NCBI GenBank assembly: GCA_041497995.1
Contig: JBGQHM010000389.1
Location: 1 to 6,492, forward strand
Length of the DNA: 6,492 nt
Source of the DNA: DATKMS01 sp041497995
GTDB lineage: Bacteria > Desulfobacterota > Binatia > HRBIN30
Direction of reading: 5' to 3'
Both the position numbers and the translations under genes were made by a program. Of the stretch, positions 1 to 5,890 are shown piece by piece; the first letter of the stretch is position 1; each line of letters begins with the position of its first letter. The notes under the pieces were generated by a model, which ran no database searches, had not been told where the DNA came from, and worked only from the letters and a program-made list of their open reading frames with translations.

Positions 1-401
1 GGCACGAACTTGGGCAGCGTCACCTCAGCACTGATGTCTTCGAAGACGACCTTCACGGGCATACCGATCTTGATCGCGTGCGGCTGGATGCCCGTGAGGT
101 TGGAGTTCATCTTCGCGCCTTCCTTCAGCTTCACGACCACCACCGCGTACGGCACCTCGTCGGCAAAGCCGGGGTGGTAGACCTGGTGCATGATGTTGTA
201 GCTGAAGATCTCCCCTTCCCCGCTCACCTTCACCCATTCCGCGTCACGCGACAGACAGGTCGAACAGATCTCACGCACCGGGAAGCGATGCGTTCCACAC
301 CCGCGACAACGCTGCACCACAAGCTCATGGCGCTTGGCGGCCGCGAAGAACGGCTGCATCTCGGGGGTGATCGCGGGAATTGGTTTCTTGTAGTCAGTCA
401 T
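1..401 (-). CDS. DUF35 zinc-ribbon/OB-fold protein (thiolase partner), 3' truncated by window
   Basis: The frame is open from ATG at 401-399 to the window edge, giving 133 residues with no stop, so the C-terminus is missing. The family is usually about 130-140 residues, so probably little is lost. The N-terminal helix (about residues 13-30, around PEMQPFFAAAKRHEL) is followed by a rubredoxin-like zinc ribbon with C32-x2-C35 and C46-x2-C49. An OB-fold-like segment follows from about residue 55 (GEGEIFSYNIMHQVYHPGF, then VPYAVVVVKLKEGAKM), ending in a typical late strand (KIGMPVKVVFED). DUF35 proteins are small cytosolic partners of thiolase-fold enzymes; in the steroid-degrading Ltp2 aldolase the partner DUF35 domain is needed for a working complex. 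This gene follows the thiolase-like gene on the same strand after 72 nt, the usual pairing. The Shine-Dalgarno region is weak (GAGAG about 5 nt before ATG). The family call is secure; the exact substrate cannot be told. Confidence 0.88.
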   Translation of the reverse strand, partial: MTDYKKPIPAITPEMQPFFAAAKRHELVVQRCRGCGTHRFPVREICSTCLSRDAEWVKVSGEGEIFSYNIMHQVYHPGFADEVPYAVVVVKLKEGAKMNSNLTGIQPHAIKIGMPVKVVFEDISAEVTLPKFV

Positions 402-418
402 TCGCGTCTCTCGTCGCT

Positions 419-478
419 CGTGAAGCGTATCTCGTAGGAGGGGTTCTCTTCTTCACGCTTCACGCTTCACGCTTCACG
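419..478 (-). repeat. Inverted repeat between a single heptamer copy and the heptamer array
   Basis: On the plus strand CGTGAAGCG (419-427) is the exact reverse complement of CGCTTCACG, which occurs at 456-464, 463-471 and 470-478 in the heptamer array. The transcript between the thiolase-like and DUF35 genes can therefore form a 9-bp stem in three alternative registers with loops of roughly 28 to 42 nt. There is no T-tract, so a standard intrinsic terminator is unlikely. A 3'-end stabilising or translation-modulating hairpin is possible but unproven. Confidence 0.4.
451..478 (-). repeat. Heptamer tandem array A (4 perfect units) overlapping a stop codon
   Basis: Four perfect copies of CTTCACG (plus strand) run from 451 to 478; in gene direction the unit is CGTGAAG. 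Each unit carries a TGA in the sense of the operon, at plus-strand positions 453, 460, 467 and 474. The copy at 474-476 is the actual stop codon of the thiolase-like gene. Because 7 is not a multiple of 3, three successive units place TGA in all three reading frames. The array fills the start of the 72-nt gap before the DUF35 gene. Confidence 0.9.
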
Positions 479-1649
479 GCTCCCTCGCCAGCACCAGCGT
501 TGAGTGCGTCGACAGGATTCCACCGTTGCCGCTGACCAGCGCGATCTCGGCATCCTTGACCTGCCGCGCGCCACCTTCGCCGCGCACCTGGATGACGCCC
601 TCGGAGACCGGCGTCATGCCCCACATGTAGAACGACGACAGCTGACCACCTCCCGTGTTCACCGGCAGCGAGCCACCGGGCGCTGTCTTGCCATCGGCGA
701 CGAAGGGGCCGCCTTCGCCTTTCTTACAGAAGCCGTAGTCTTCCAAACACACGAGCACGGTGAAGGTGTAGCAGTCATAGAGCTCGACGACGTCGATGTC
801 CTGCAGCGTGACGCCGGCCATCTTGAACGCCGTCGCCTTGGCGAGCACGGCGCCCGAGGTGAGCGTTTCGGCCGGGTCGCCACCCGGATGCCCCTGCCCC
901 ATGCCCCGGATGTAGACCGGCGGCTTCTTGAGATCGCGTGCGCGCTCAGCGGAGGTGACGATCACCGCGAGGCCACCGTTGGAGACCAGGCAGCAATCGA
1001 ACAAGTGAAACGGCTCCACCACCCAGCGCGAGCGGTGGTAGTCCTCGATGCTGATCGGCGTAGCGTAGAACTGCGCCGCCGGGTTCTTGTTGGCCCATTG
1101 GCGCTCGGCGACGGCGATCGCACCGAGGTGGTCGTTGGTGGTGCCGTAGAGATGCATGTGGCGCTGCGCCACCATGGCGTACATCGCGTTGACACCGAAC
1201 TGCCCGTACGCAGCGTCGAGGCCGCGCGCAAAGCCGTATGCACCGGCGGAGCCGCCACCGTTGCCCTTCCCCTCCACCTTCGGCTTCGGCGGTTTCAACG
1301 GCGCGTCGGAGAACACGCAGGCGACGGTGCTGCAGAGGCCCGCGTCGATGGCCTCCGCCGCCTGCTGGATCATCGCGCACGCCGTGGCACCGCCGGCGTT
1401 CATGGTGACCGACAACCGCAGATCGCGCAGGCCCATCGCCTGCTGCAACTGGAACGAGCCCATACCGCCGTCCGCCCAGCTGAGTCCCGGATTGACCAGC
1501 AACCCGTCGAGGTCGCTGCGCGCTAGCCCCGCGTCAGCCAACGCCACGCGCACCGCTTCGACGGCAAAGCCAACGTGGTTGTAGTCGTAGACCTTCCCTT
1601 GCTTGGTGATGCCGAGGCCGGCGATGGCCGTCTTTCCCTTGAGCGACAT
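474..1649 (-). CDS. SCP2-thiolase-like (lipid-transfer/Ltp2-type) CoA-thioester enzyme
   Basis: This 391-residue thiolase-fold protein has the normal length for the SCP2-thiolase/lipid-transfer group, is probably cytosolic, and acts on acyl-CoA thioesters. Family landmarks include the N-terminal strand TAIAGLGITKQGK, the RHMHLYGTTNDHLGAIAVAERQWANKNPAA block (163-192, quoted in part by family pattern), and FDCCLVSNGGLAVIV (217-231). The usual nucleophilic cysteine position, judged by alignment to the A-x2-I-x-G helix, is glycine (G87 in NAGGATAC). The C-terminal GHPxGATG histidine motif is replaced by SSFYMWGM. Instead there are Y291 (ELYDCYTF) and Y341 (SSFYMWG), 50 residues apart. That spacing equals the catalytic tyrosines 294 and 344 that I recall for Ltp2 steroid aldolase. 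A retro-aldolase or other non-thiolytic role is therefore more likely than a classical thiolase. The DUF35 gene downstream supports a two-subunit complex. The start is the ATG at 1649, 20 nt after the previous stop, with a weak GAAGG upstream. Confidence 0.85.
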   Translation of the reverse strand: MSLKGKTAIAGLGITKQGKVYDYNHVGFAVEAVRVALADAGLARSDLDGLLVNPGLSWADGGMGSFQLQQAMGLRDLRLSVTMNAGGATACAMIQQAAEAIDAGLCSTVACVFSDAPLKPPKPKVEGKGNGGGSAGAYGFARGLDAAYGQFGVNAMYAMVAQRHMHLYGTTNDHLGAIAVAERQWANKNPAAQFYATPISIEDYHRSRWVVEPFHLFDCCLVSNGGLAVIVTSAERARDLKKPPVYIRGMGQGHPGGDPAETLTSGAVLAKATAFKMAGVTLQDIDVVELYDCYTFTVLVCLEDYGFCKKGEGGPFVADGKTAPGGSLPVNTGGGQLSSFYMWGMTPVSEGVIQVRGEGGARQVKDAEIALVSGNGGILSTHSTLVLAREP

Positions 1650-1661
1650 GGTCTCTGCCTT

Positions 1662-1677
1662 CGCACTGTTCAGTGCG
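1662..1677. other. 16-bp perfect palindrome at a gene junction
   Basis: CGCACTGTTCAGTGCG has 7-bp arms around a TT centre and is perfect apart from the centre. It spans the stop codon of the helical-repeat gene (1670-1672) and ends 13 nt before the thiolase-like start. In RNA it could be a 6-bp hairpin with a GAAC loop. In DNA it has the size of a dimeric repressor operator. There is no recognisable promoter next to it, so function is open. Confidence 0.45.
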
Positions 1678-2194
1678 CCCGCTGTAGCAGGAGGCGCCTC
1701 GCCTGGGCAGCAACCGTCTGCGACACGTTTTTGCTCTTCGCCAAAAGGCGTATGTCACGCTCCATGAGGCCGCTCACGAAGTGCAGCGCCGTCGACAGCG
1801 GCGCCTTCGGATTGCTCACCAGCCCGAGCCGTACCTGATAGTTGCGCGTCCAGTTCTTGTTGTCGCCGATCTTGCGCAGGAGCTCGACATCGATGTTGCG
1901 GTTGCGCGCCACCATGACCACCTCGTCGTCGGTAATGCGGGGGTTCGTCAAGACAAAGCGCTGGATGAGCCGATTCGGATCGCGAATGAGGATCATGCGC
2001 GCGTCGCGGTTCCCCTTCAAGGCGAGCTTGATGCGCTCGCCGACGGTCATGTGCAGGATCTGATTGTACAAGCTCTGGTTGACCGGCTTCCCCTCTTCGG
2101 GTTCCTGCAACAACTCTTCCGGGACCGTGTACGGATCGTCCCCGCGCTCGATGCTCTCGGCAATGGCCTCGAGCTCTTGCAGTTCGTCGCTCAT
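1670..2194 (-). CDS. Conserved hypothetical helical-repeat protein coupled to EF-G-like gene
   Basis: This 174-residue protein has no enzyme motif, signal peptide or membrane segment. Residues 1-36 are strongly acidic (MSDELQELEAIAESIERGDD and onward) and probably flexible. From about 48 the protein looks all-helical: ERIKLALKGNRDARMILIRD (53-72), then two similar helical units beginning at NPRIT (84) and NPKAP (128), 44 residues apart, ending LLAKSKNVSQTVAAQARRLL. The pattern resembles HEAT/DUF2336-like helical repeats. I recall similar uncharacterised proteins with a MTVxEKIKLALKGNKEAR-type block in Desulfobacterota and related phyla, but the function is not known to me. Its ATG overlaps the stop of the EF-G-like gene (TCAT at 2191-2194 on the plus strand, ATGA in the message). 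Translation is therefore probably coupled, and the two products may act together. The coding call is firm; function is unassigned. Confidence 0.85.
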   Translation of the reverse strand: MSDELQELEAIAESIERGDDPYTVPEELLQEPEEGKPVNQSLYNQILHMTVGERIKLALKGNRDARMILIRDPNRLIQRFVLTNPRITDDEVVMVARNRNIDVELLRKIGDNKNWTRNYQVRLGLVSNPKAPLSTALHFVSGLMERDIRLLAKSKNVSQTVAAQARRLLLQRAH

Positions 2195-4275
2195 GCCTTC
2201 GCCGCCTTCGCCGCTTCCGTTTCCTTGATCACCTTGTCCGCCAAGTGCGCCGGCATCTCCTCGTAGTGCGAGAAGGCGACCGTAAACGAGCCGCGCCCGC
2301 TGGTCATCGAGCGCAGATCCGGTGAGTACTTGAGCACCTCGGCCATCGGCACCTGCGCGCGGATCACCTGTCCACCCGGCTTCGAGTCGACGCCGAGCAC
2401 TTTGCCGCGACGGCTGTTGAGGTCACCGATGACGTCGCCCATCGCCTCGTCAGGCACGACGACTTCCATCGACATGATCGGCTCGAGCAGCACCGGCTTG
2501 GCCTTGGCGAGCGCCGCCTTGAAGCCCATCGACGCCGCGATCTTGAACGCCACTTCGGACGAGTCGACGTCGTGGTACGAGCCGTCGTAGAGCGTGACCT
2601 TCACATCGACGATGGGATAGCCCGCGAGGATGCCCTCGTGCAGTGCCTCACGCACCCCCTTCTCGACCGCAGGGATGTACTGCCTGGGCACGACGCCTCC
2701 GACGATCTCGTCTACGAACTGGAAGCCGGTGCCGCGCGGCAGCGGCTCGACCTTCAGCCACGCGTCGCCGAACTGACCGCGGCCACCCGTCTGCTTCTTC
2801 AGCTTGCCCTGCGCCTCGGCGCGGCCCTTGATGGTCTCCTTGTGCGGCACCTTCGGCGCCTTCAACTCCACCTCGGCGTTGTACTTGCGTTTCAAGCGTT
2901 CGATGACCACCTCGATGTGCAATTGACCGACGCCCGACAGGATCAGCTCGCGCGTCTGCGGATCACGATGCATTTCGAGTGACGGATCTTCTTCCATCAT
3001 GCGCGCCAGCGCCTGCGTGGCTTTCTCCTCGTCGCCCTTGCTCTTCGGCTCGACCGCGAATGAAATCGCCGGCGGCTCGTGCGTAAACCCCGGGTAGATG
3101 ATGGGCGCCTTGTCGTCGGCAAGCGTGTCACCGGTAGCCGTGTCTTTCAGCTTCGCTACGGCAACGATCTCGCCCGCAACCGCGTACGGCACCGGCACCT
3201 GCTTCTTGCCGGCCACCTTCGAGAGATGCCCCAAGCGCTCCTTGATGTCCTTGTTCACGTTCAGCACGGTCGAGTCGGTCGTCACCTTGCCGGAGAGCAC
3301 GCGGAAGATGGATAGCTTGCCGGCAAATGGGTCAACGGTCGTCTTGAAGACGAGCGCGGAGAACACTTCGTCGGCCTCGGGGCGGCGCTCGATGGGCTCC
3401 TTGATCTTGGGGTCCAAGCCGCTCAGGACACCCAGATCACTCGCCGCAGCAAGATACTCGATCGTCGCGTCGAGCAGCGGTTGCATGCCGATGACTTTGG
3501 CCGCGGAGCCGCACAGCACGGGAACGAAGCGGCGCGCTAGGGTACCTTCCCGCAACGCTTGCACGACGTCTTCGTTCGAGAGCGTGCCGTTCTCGAGATA
3601 CTTCTCCGTCAGCGCGTCGTTGGCTTCGGCCGCCGCTTCGACCATGCGCTCGCGCGCCGCCTCGACTTCGGCGGTGATAGCGGCTGGGATGGCGTCATCC
3701 TTGAGGCTGCCGTCGGGTTGGCCGATGAGCGCACGCATGGTGATGAGGTCGACGACTCCACGGAACTCCTCCGCCGCGCCGATGGGATACTGGATCGGCA
3801 CCGGGTTGGCGCCGAGGATCTTCTTCATGTCATCCACCGCCGCCTGGAAGTCGGCGCGCTCGCGATCCATGCGGCTGACGAAGGCAACCACCGGCAGACC
3901 GAGCTCGGCGCTCCGCGCCCATACCTTCTCCGCCTCGACGCGCAGCTCATCGGCTGCCGGTGCCAGTACGAACACGATGCCCGTGCAGGCGCGCATGCAG
4001 TTGAGCGCATCGGGGAGAAAGTTCGCGTAGCCCGGCAAGTCGACGAGGGTGACGTCGGACTTCTTCCACGTCAGACTGTGCAGCGCCGACGTGAGCGTGA
4101 TCTTGCGACGGATCTCCTCCGGGTCGAAGTCGAAGACGGAGCTGCCGTCATCCACGCGCCCCAAGCGGGTCACCGCACCGGAACCGAAAAGCACTGCGTC
4201 CGCCAGGGAGGTTTTGCCAACGCCTCCCTGGCCCGCTACACCGACGCTACGTACCAATTTCACGTCATCAGCCAT
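2191..4275 (-). CDS. fusA: EF-G-like translational GTPase (EF-G-2/FusA2 type)
   Basis: This 694-residue protein covers all five EF-G domains. The GTPase domain (about 1-285) carries P-loop GQGGVGKT (15-22), switch I RRKITL (56-61), G3 DLPGYANF (79-86), G4 SRMD (134-137) and G5 CGSAAK (255-260). Domain II is about 300-390, III about 400-472 (GVGQLHIEVVIERL), IV about 478-595 with the tip region LYDGSYHDVDSSEVAFK, and V about 597-680 (MGDVIGDLNSRRGKVLG). Canonical EF-G has DTPGH in G3 and NKxD in G4. Here the GTPase-stimulating histidine is tyrosine and NK is SR. The tyrosine, as I recall, is shared with Thermus EF-G-2 and mycobacterial FusA2, so this is the paralogous EF-G-like class rather than the housekeeping factor. 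Domain IV is intact, so ribosome binding and translocation-like movement are plausible. It lies 12 nt after the second coaX and overlaps the next gene by 4 nt. Confidence 0.92.
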   Translation of the reverse strand: MADDVKLVRSVGVAGQGGVGKTSLADAVLFGSGAVTRLGRVDDGSSVFDFDPEEIRRKITLTSALHSLTWKKSDVTLVDLPGYANFLPDALNCMRACTGIVFVLAPAADELRVEAEKVWARSAELGLPVVAFVSRMDRERADFQAAVDDMKKILGANPVPIQYPIGAAEEFRGVVDLITMRALIGQPDGSLKDDAIPAAITAEVEAARERMVEAAAEANDALTEKYLENGTLSNEDVVQALREGTLARRFVPVLCGSAAKVIGMQPLLDATIEYLAAASDLGVLSGLDPKIKEPIERRPEADEVFSALVFKTTVDPFAGKLSIFRVLSGKVTTDSTVLNVNKDIKERLGHLSKVAGKKQVPVPYAVAGEIVAVAKLKDTATGDTLADDKAPIIYPGFTHEPPAISFAVEPKSKGDEEKATQALARMMEEDPSLEMHRDPQTRELILSGVGQLHIEVVIERLKRKYNAEVELKAPKVPHKETIKGRAEAQGKLKKQTGGRGQFGDAWLKVEPLPRGTGFQFVDEIVGGVVPRQYIPAVEKGVREALHEGILAGYPIVDVKVTLYDGSYHDVDSSEVAFKIAASMGFKAALAKAKPVLLEPIMSMEVVVPDEAMGDVIGDLNSRRGKVLGVDSKPGGQVIRAQVPMAEVLKYSPDLRSMTSGRGSFTVAFSHYEEMPAHLADKVIKETEAAKAAKA
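4202..4232 (-). other. 10-bp perfect inverted repeat in the P-loop codons of the EF-G-like gene
   Basis: GCCAGGGAGG (4202-4211) and CCTCCCTGGC (4223-4232) are perfect inverted repeats separated by 11 nt. They lie 44 to 74 nt into the EF-G-like coding region, over the codons for Q16 to D26. The message would form a stable GC-rich hairpin in the early coding region. The CCTCC of the 3' arm could alternatively pair with the gene's own GGAGG ribosome-binding site. Chance from glycine-rich P-loop codons cannot be excluded. Confidence 0.45.
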
Positions 4276-4279
4276 GCTG

Positions 4280-4284
4280 CCTCC
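4280..4284 (-). promoter_or_regulatory. Shine-Dalgarno site of the EF-G-like gene
   Basis: GGAGG in the message lies 4 nt before the ATG at 4275 and inside the 12-nt gap after the second coaX. It is the clearest ribosome-binding site in the window and supports this start. Confidence 0.7.
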
Positions 4285-4287
4285 GCT

Positions 4288-5064
4288 TCAGTCCTGTGAG
4301 TTGCGTTCGTAGATCAATCGTAGTCCTTCCAATGTGAGGAACTCGTCGACTTCCTCGATGGTCTCCGACTCCGGTGCCAGCAACGGCGCGAAGCCGCCGG
4401 TGGCGATCACTCGCGCTTTCCTCTTGTTCTCTTTTTGAATGCGTGTGACCAGCCCGTCAACCAGCGCGACGTAGCCATAGATGAGCCCCGACTGGATGGC
4501 GTGGACGGTGTTGCGTCCGATGACGTGCTTGGGCTTCACCAGTTCCACCCGATACAGCTTTGCCGCCCGCTCGAACAACGCGTCGCTGGCGATGCCGAGG
4601 CCCGGCGCGATGACACCGCCGACGTACTCGCCTTTCTCCGACACGTAGTCGAAGATCGTCGCCGTGCTGAAGTCGACGACGATGGTCGCGTCGCGCGTAC
4701 GCTCGTATGCCGCGATGGCGTTGACGATGCGGTCGGCGCTGACCTCCTGTGGCTTGTCGTACAGAATGGGCATACCGGTGCGAATGCCGGGGCCAACGAA
4801 CATCGGCGTGACGCCGATGTACGTGCGGCACAAGGTCTCGATCACTTGGGTCATCGGCGGCACTGACGACGCCACCGCAATACCCCCGATGGCCGGGTTG
4901 CCGGCGCCCGCCAACAAGTTTCGCACCAGGACGCCGTACTCGTCGGCCGTGCGTCCGCTGTGCGTCTGGAGCCGCCAGTGGTAGCGCAGGGACTTGTCCT
5001 CGTAGACGCCGAGGACCGTCTGCGTGTTGCTGACATCAATCGCGAGAAGCACCTTGGCGCTCAT
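4288..5064 (-). CDS. coaX: CoaX paralogue with altered active-site motifs (type III pantothenate kinase family)
   Basis: This 258-residue protein is full length for type III pantothenate kinase, an ASKHA-fold dimeric cytosolic enzyme that phosphorylates pantothenate with ATP. It aligns without a gap to the upstream coaX product over 254 residues (182 identical by hand count, about 72%). All three diagnostic motifs have Gly->Ser, each as an AGC codon: DVSNT (10-14, family DxGNT, phosphate loop), SADR (109-112, family GxDR, pantothenate/catalytic Asp) and DFSTAT (131-136, family DxGTAT, second phosphate loop). The Asp, Asn, Thr and Arg of these motifs remain, as do GGVIAPG, PGIRTGMPILYD and TGGFA. 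The reading frame and length are intact, so this is not ordinary decay. It may be an inactive or altered subunit that pairs with the first copy, since type III active sites lie at the dimer interface, or a regulator. ATG at 5064 has only a weak AGGG upstream. A start at V5 would match the first copy exactly. Confidence 0.88.
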   Translation of the reverse strand: MSAKVLLAIDVSNTQTVLGVYEDKSLRYHWRLQTHSGRTADEYGVLVRNLLAGAGNPAIGGIAVASSVPPMTQVIETLCRTYIGVTPMFVGPGIRTGMPILYDKPQEVSADRIVNAIAAYERTRDATIVVDFSTATIFDYVSEKGEYVGGVIAPGLGIASDALFERAAKLYRVELVKPKHVIGRNTVHAIQSGLIYGYVALVDGLVTRIQKENKRKARVIATGGFAPLLAPESETIEEVDEFLTLEGLRLIYERNSQD

Positions 5065-5115
5065 GCGTGCCCTAAGCCGTCGTTACGAACTGCTCTTCCT
5101 ACCGCGTTTGCTGTC

Positions 5116-5880
5116 TCACTGGCCAGAGTTGCGGGCATAGATCAAGCGCAATCCGTCGAGGGTGAGAAACTCGTCAACCTCTTCGATGGTCTCCGAATCC
5201 GGCGCCAGCAGCGTGGCGAAGCCGCCGGTACCGATGACCCGTGTCTGCACGCCGATCTCCCGCTGCATGCGACCAACCAATCCATCAACCAGCGAGACAT
5301 AGCCGTAGATCAATCCGGATTGGATGGCGTGGACGGTGGTGCGTCCAACGACGTGCTTGGGTCGCACCAGCTCGACGCGGTAGAGGCGCGCCGCGCGCTC
5401 GAACAACGCGTCGCTGGCGATCCCAAGGCCGGGGGCGATGATACCGCCGATGTATTCGCCCTTGCGGGTGATGTACTCCAGCTTGGTGGCCGTACCACAG
5501 TCAACGACGATCGTGGCGTCATGCGTCCGCTCGTACGCGGCAACTGCGTTCGCTACGCGGTCGCTGCCGACTTGCTGCGGATCGTCGTAGAGAATCGGCA
5601 TCCCGGTGCGCACTCCCGGAGCAACGACCAGCGGCACCACGCCGAGATAGCTGCGGCACCAGGCGTCGATGACCTGCGTCGTCGGCGGCACGACGGAAGA
5701 GACGGCGATGTCGTGAATCGCGGGACTGCCGACGCCGGAGAACAGATTCCGCAGCAGCACACCGTACTCATCCATCGTGCGGCCGCGGTCTGATTCCAGC
5801 CGCCAGTGATGCCGCAACTGCGCGCCCTCGTAGAGGCCGAACACGGTGTGCGTATTGCCGACGTCGATCGCGAGCAGCAT
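5116..5880 (-). CDS. coaX: Type III pantothenate kinase
   Basis: This 254-residue protein phosphorylates pantothenate to 4'-phosphopantothenate, the first committed step of CoA synthesis, and is expected to be cytosolic and dimeric. The three family motifs are present: DVGNT (6-10), GSDR (105-108, D107 the expected catalytic base) and DCGTAT (127-132). GGIIAPGLGIASDALFERAA (145-164), TTVHAIQSGLIYGYV (181-195) and TGGFATLLA (218-226) are also typical. One oddity is that the residues after DCGTAT are KLEY, where the family usually has T-F/Y-D or similar; the second copy keeps FDY there. Birth of the pair by duplication next to birA fits the common birA-coaX neighbourhood. The ATG at 5880 lies 24 nt after birA and has no recognisable Shine-Dalgarno, since the leader is occupied by heptamer array B. 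It may therefore depend on coupling to birA. Confidence 0.93.
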   Translation of the reverse strand: MLLAIDVGNTHTVFGLYEGAQLRHHWRLESDRGRTMDEYGVLLRNLFSGVGSPAIHDIAVSSVVPPTTQVIDAWCRSYLGVVPLVVAPGVRTGMPILYDDPQQVGSDRVANAVAAYERTHDATIVVDCGTATKLEYITRKGEYIGGIIAPGLGIASDALFERAARLYRVELVRPKHVVGRTTVHAIQSGLIYGYVSLVDGLVGRMQREIGVQTRVIGTGGFATLLAPDSETIEEVDEFLTLDGLRLIYARNSGQ

Positions 5881-5890
5881 GAGAGAGCAA

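Larger units (their letters stand above)
4288..5880 (-). repeat. Tandem coaX duplication
   Basis: The segments 5116-5880 and 4288-5052 are head-to-tail copies offset by exactly 828 bp with no indel in the coding part. By hand count of residues, identity is uneven: 65 of 100 over residues 1-100 of the first copy, 25 of 40 over 101-140 (the catalytic motifs), 53 of 60 over 141-200, and 39 of 54 at the end. The 51-nt spacer does not resemble the 24-nt leader of the first copy. Confidence 0.85.

Noticed and set aside
25..437. Frames of 70 residues (minus) and 119 residues (plus) over the DUF35 region
   Set aside because: The DUF35 reading frame with its C-x2-C pairs is the real gene; the others are out-of-frame readings of the same DNA.
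451..478. Heptamer array as a CRISPR array or intrinsic terminator
   Set aside because: The units are 7 bp and contiguous with no spacers, and there is no T-tract after any stem.
1377..1379. C91 of the thiolase-like protein as the catalytic cysteine
   Set aside because: Counting back from the A-x2-I-x-G helix end, the nucleophile falls on G87, four residues earlier. This is a hand alignment and remains to be tested by a proper one.
504..1526. 340-residue open frame on the plus strand antisense to the thiolase-like gene
   Set aside because: It has no recognisable domain and an Arg/His/Ala/Val-rich composition, and it lies opposite a clear family member. Long antisense frames are expected in GC-rich coding DNA.
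3098..4299. Long plus-strand frames of 310 and 246 residues over the EF-G-like gene
   Set aside because: They overlap each other and the strongly supported GTPase gene, and have low-complexity composition with no motif.
4288..5064. Second coaX as a plain pseudogene
   Set aside because: It is full length, has no frameshift, stop or indel against the first copy, and keeps the motif Asp, Asn, Thr and Arg residues.
5065..5115. Promoter or hairpin in the 51-nt gap between the coaX copies
   Set aside because: I see no convincing -35/-10 pair or stable inverted repeat, only a weak AGGG before the start.
4435..5793. Two plus-strand frames over the coaX genes with similar sequences
   Set aside because: Their resemblance to each other is explained by the coaX duplication on the opposite strand; they are shadows, not a gene family.
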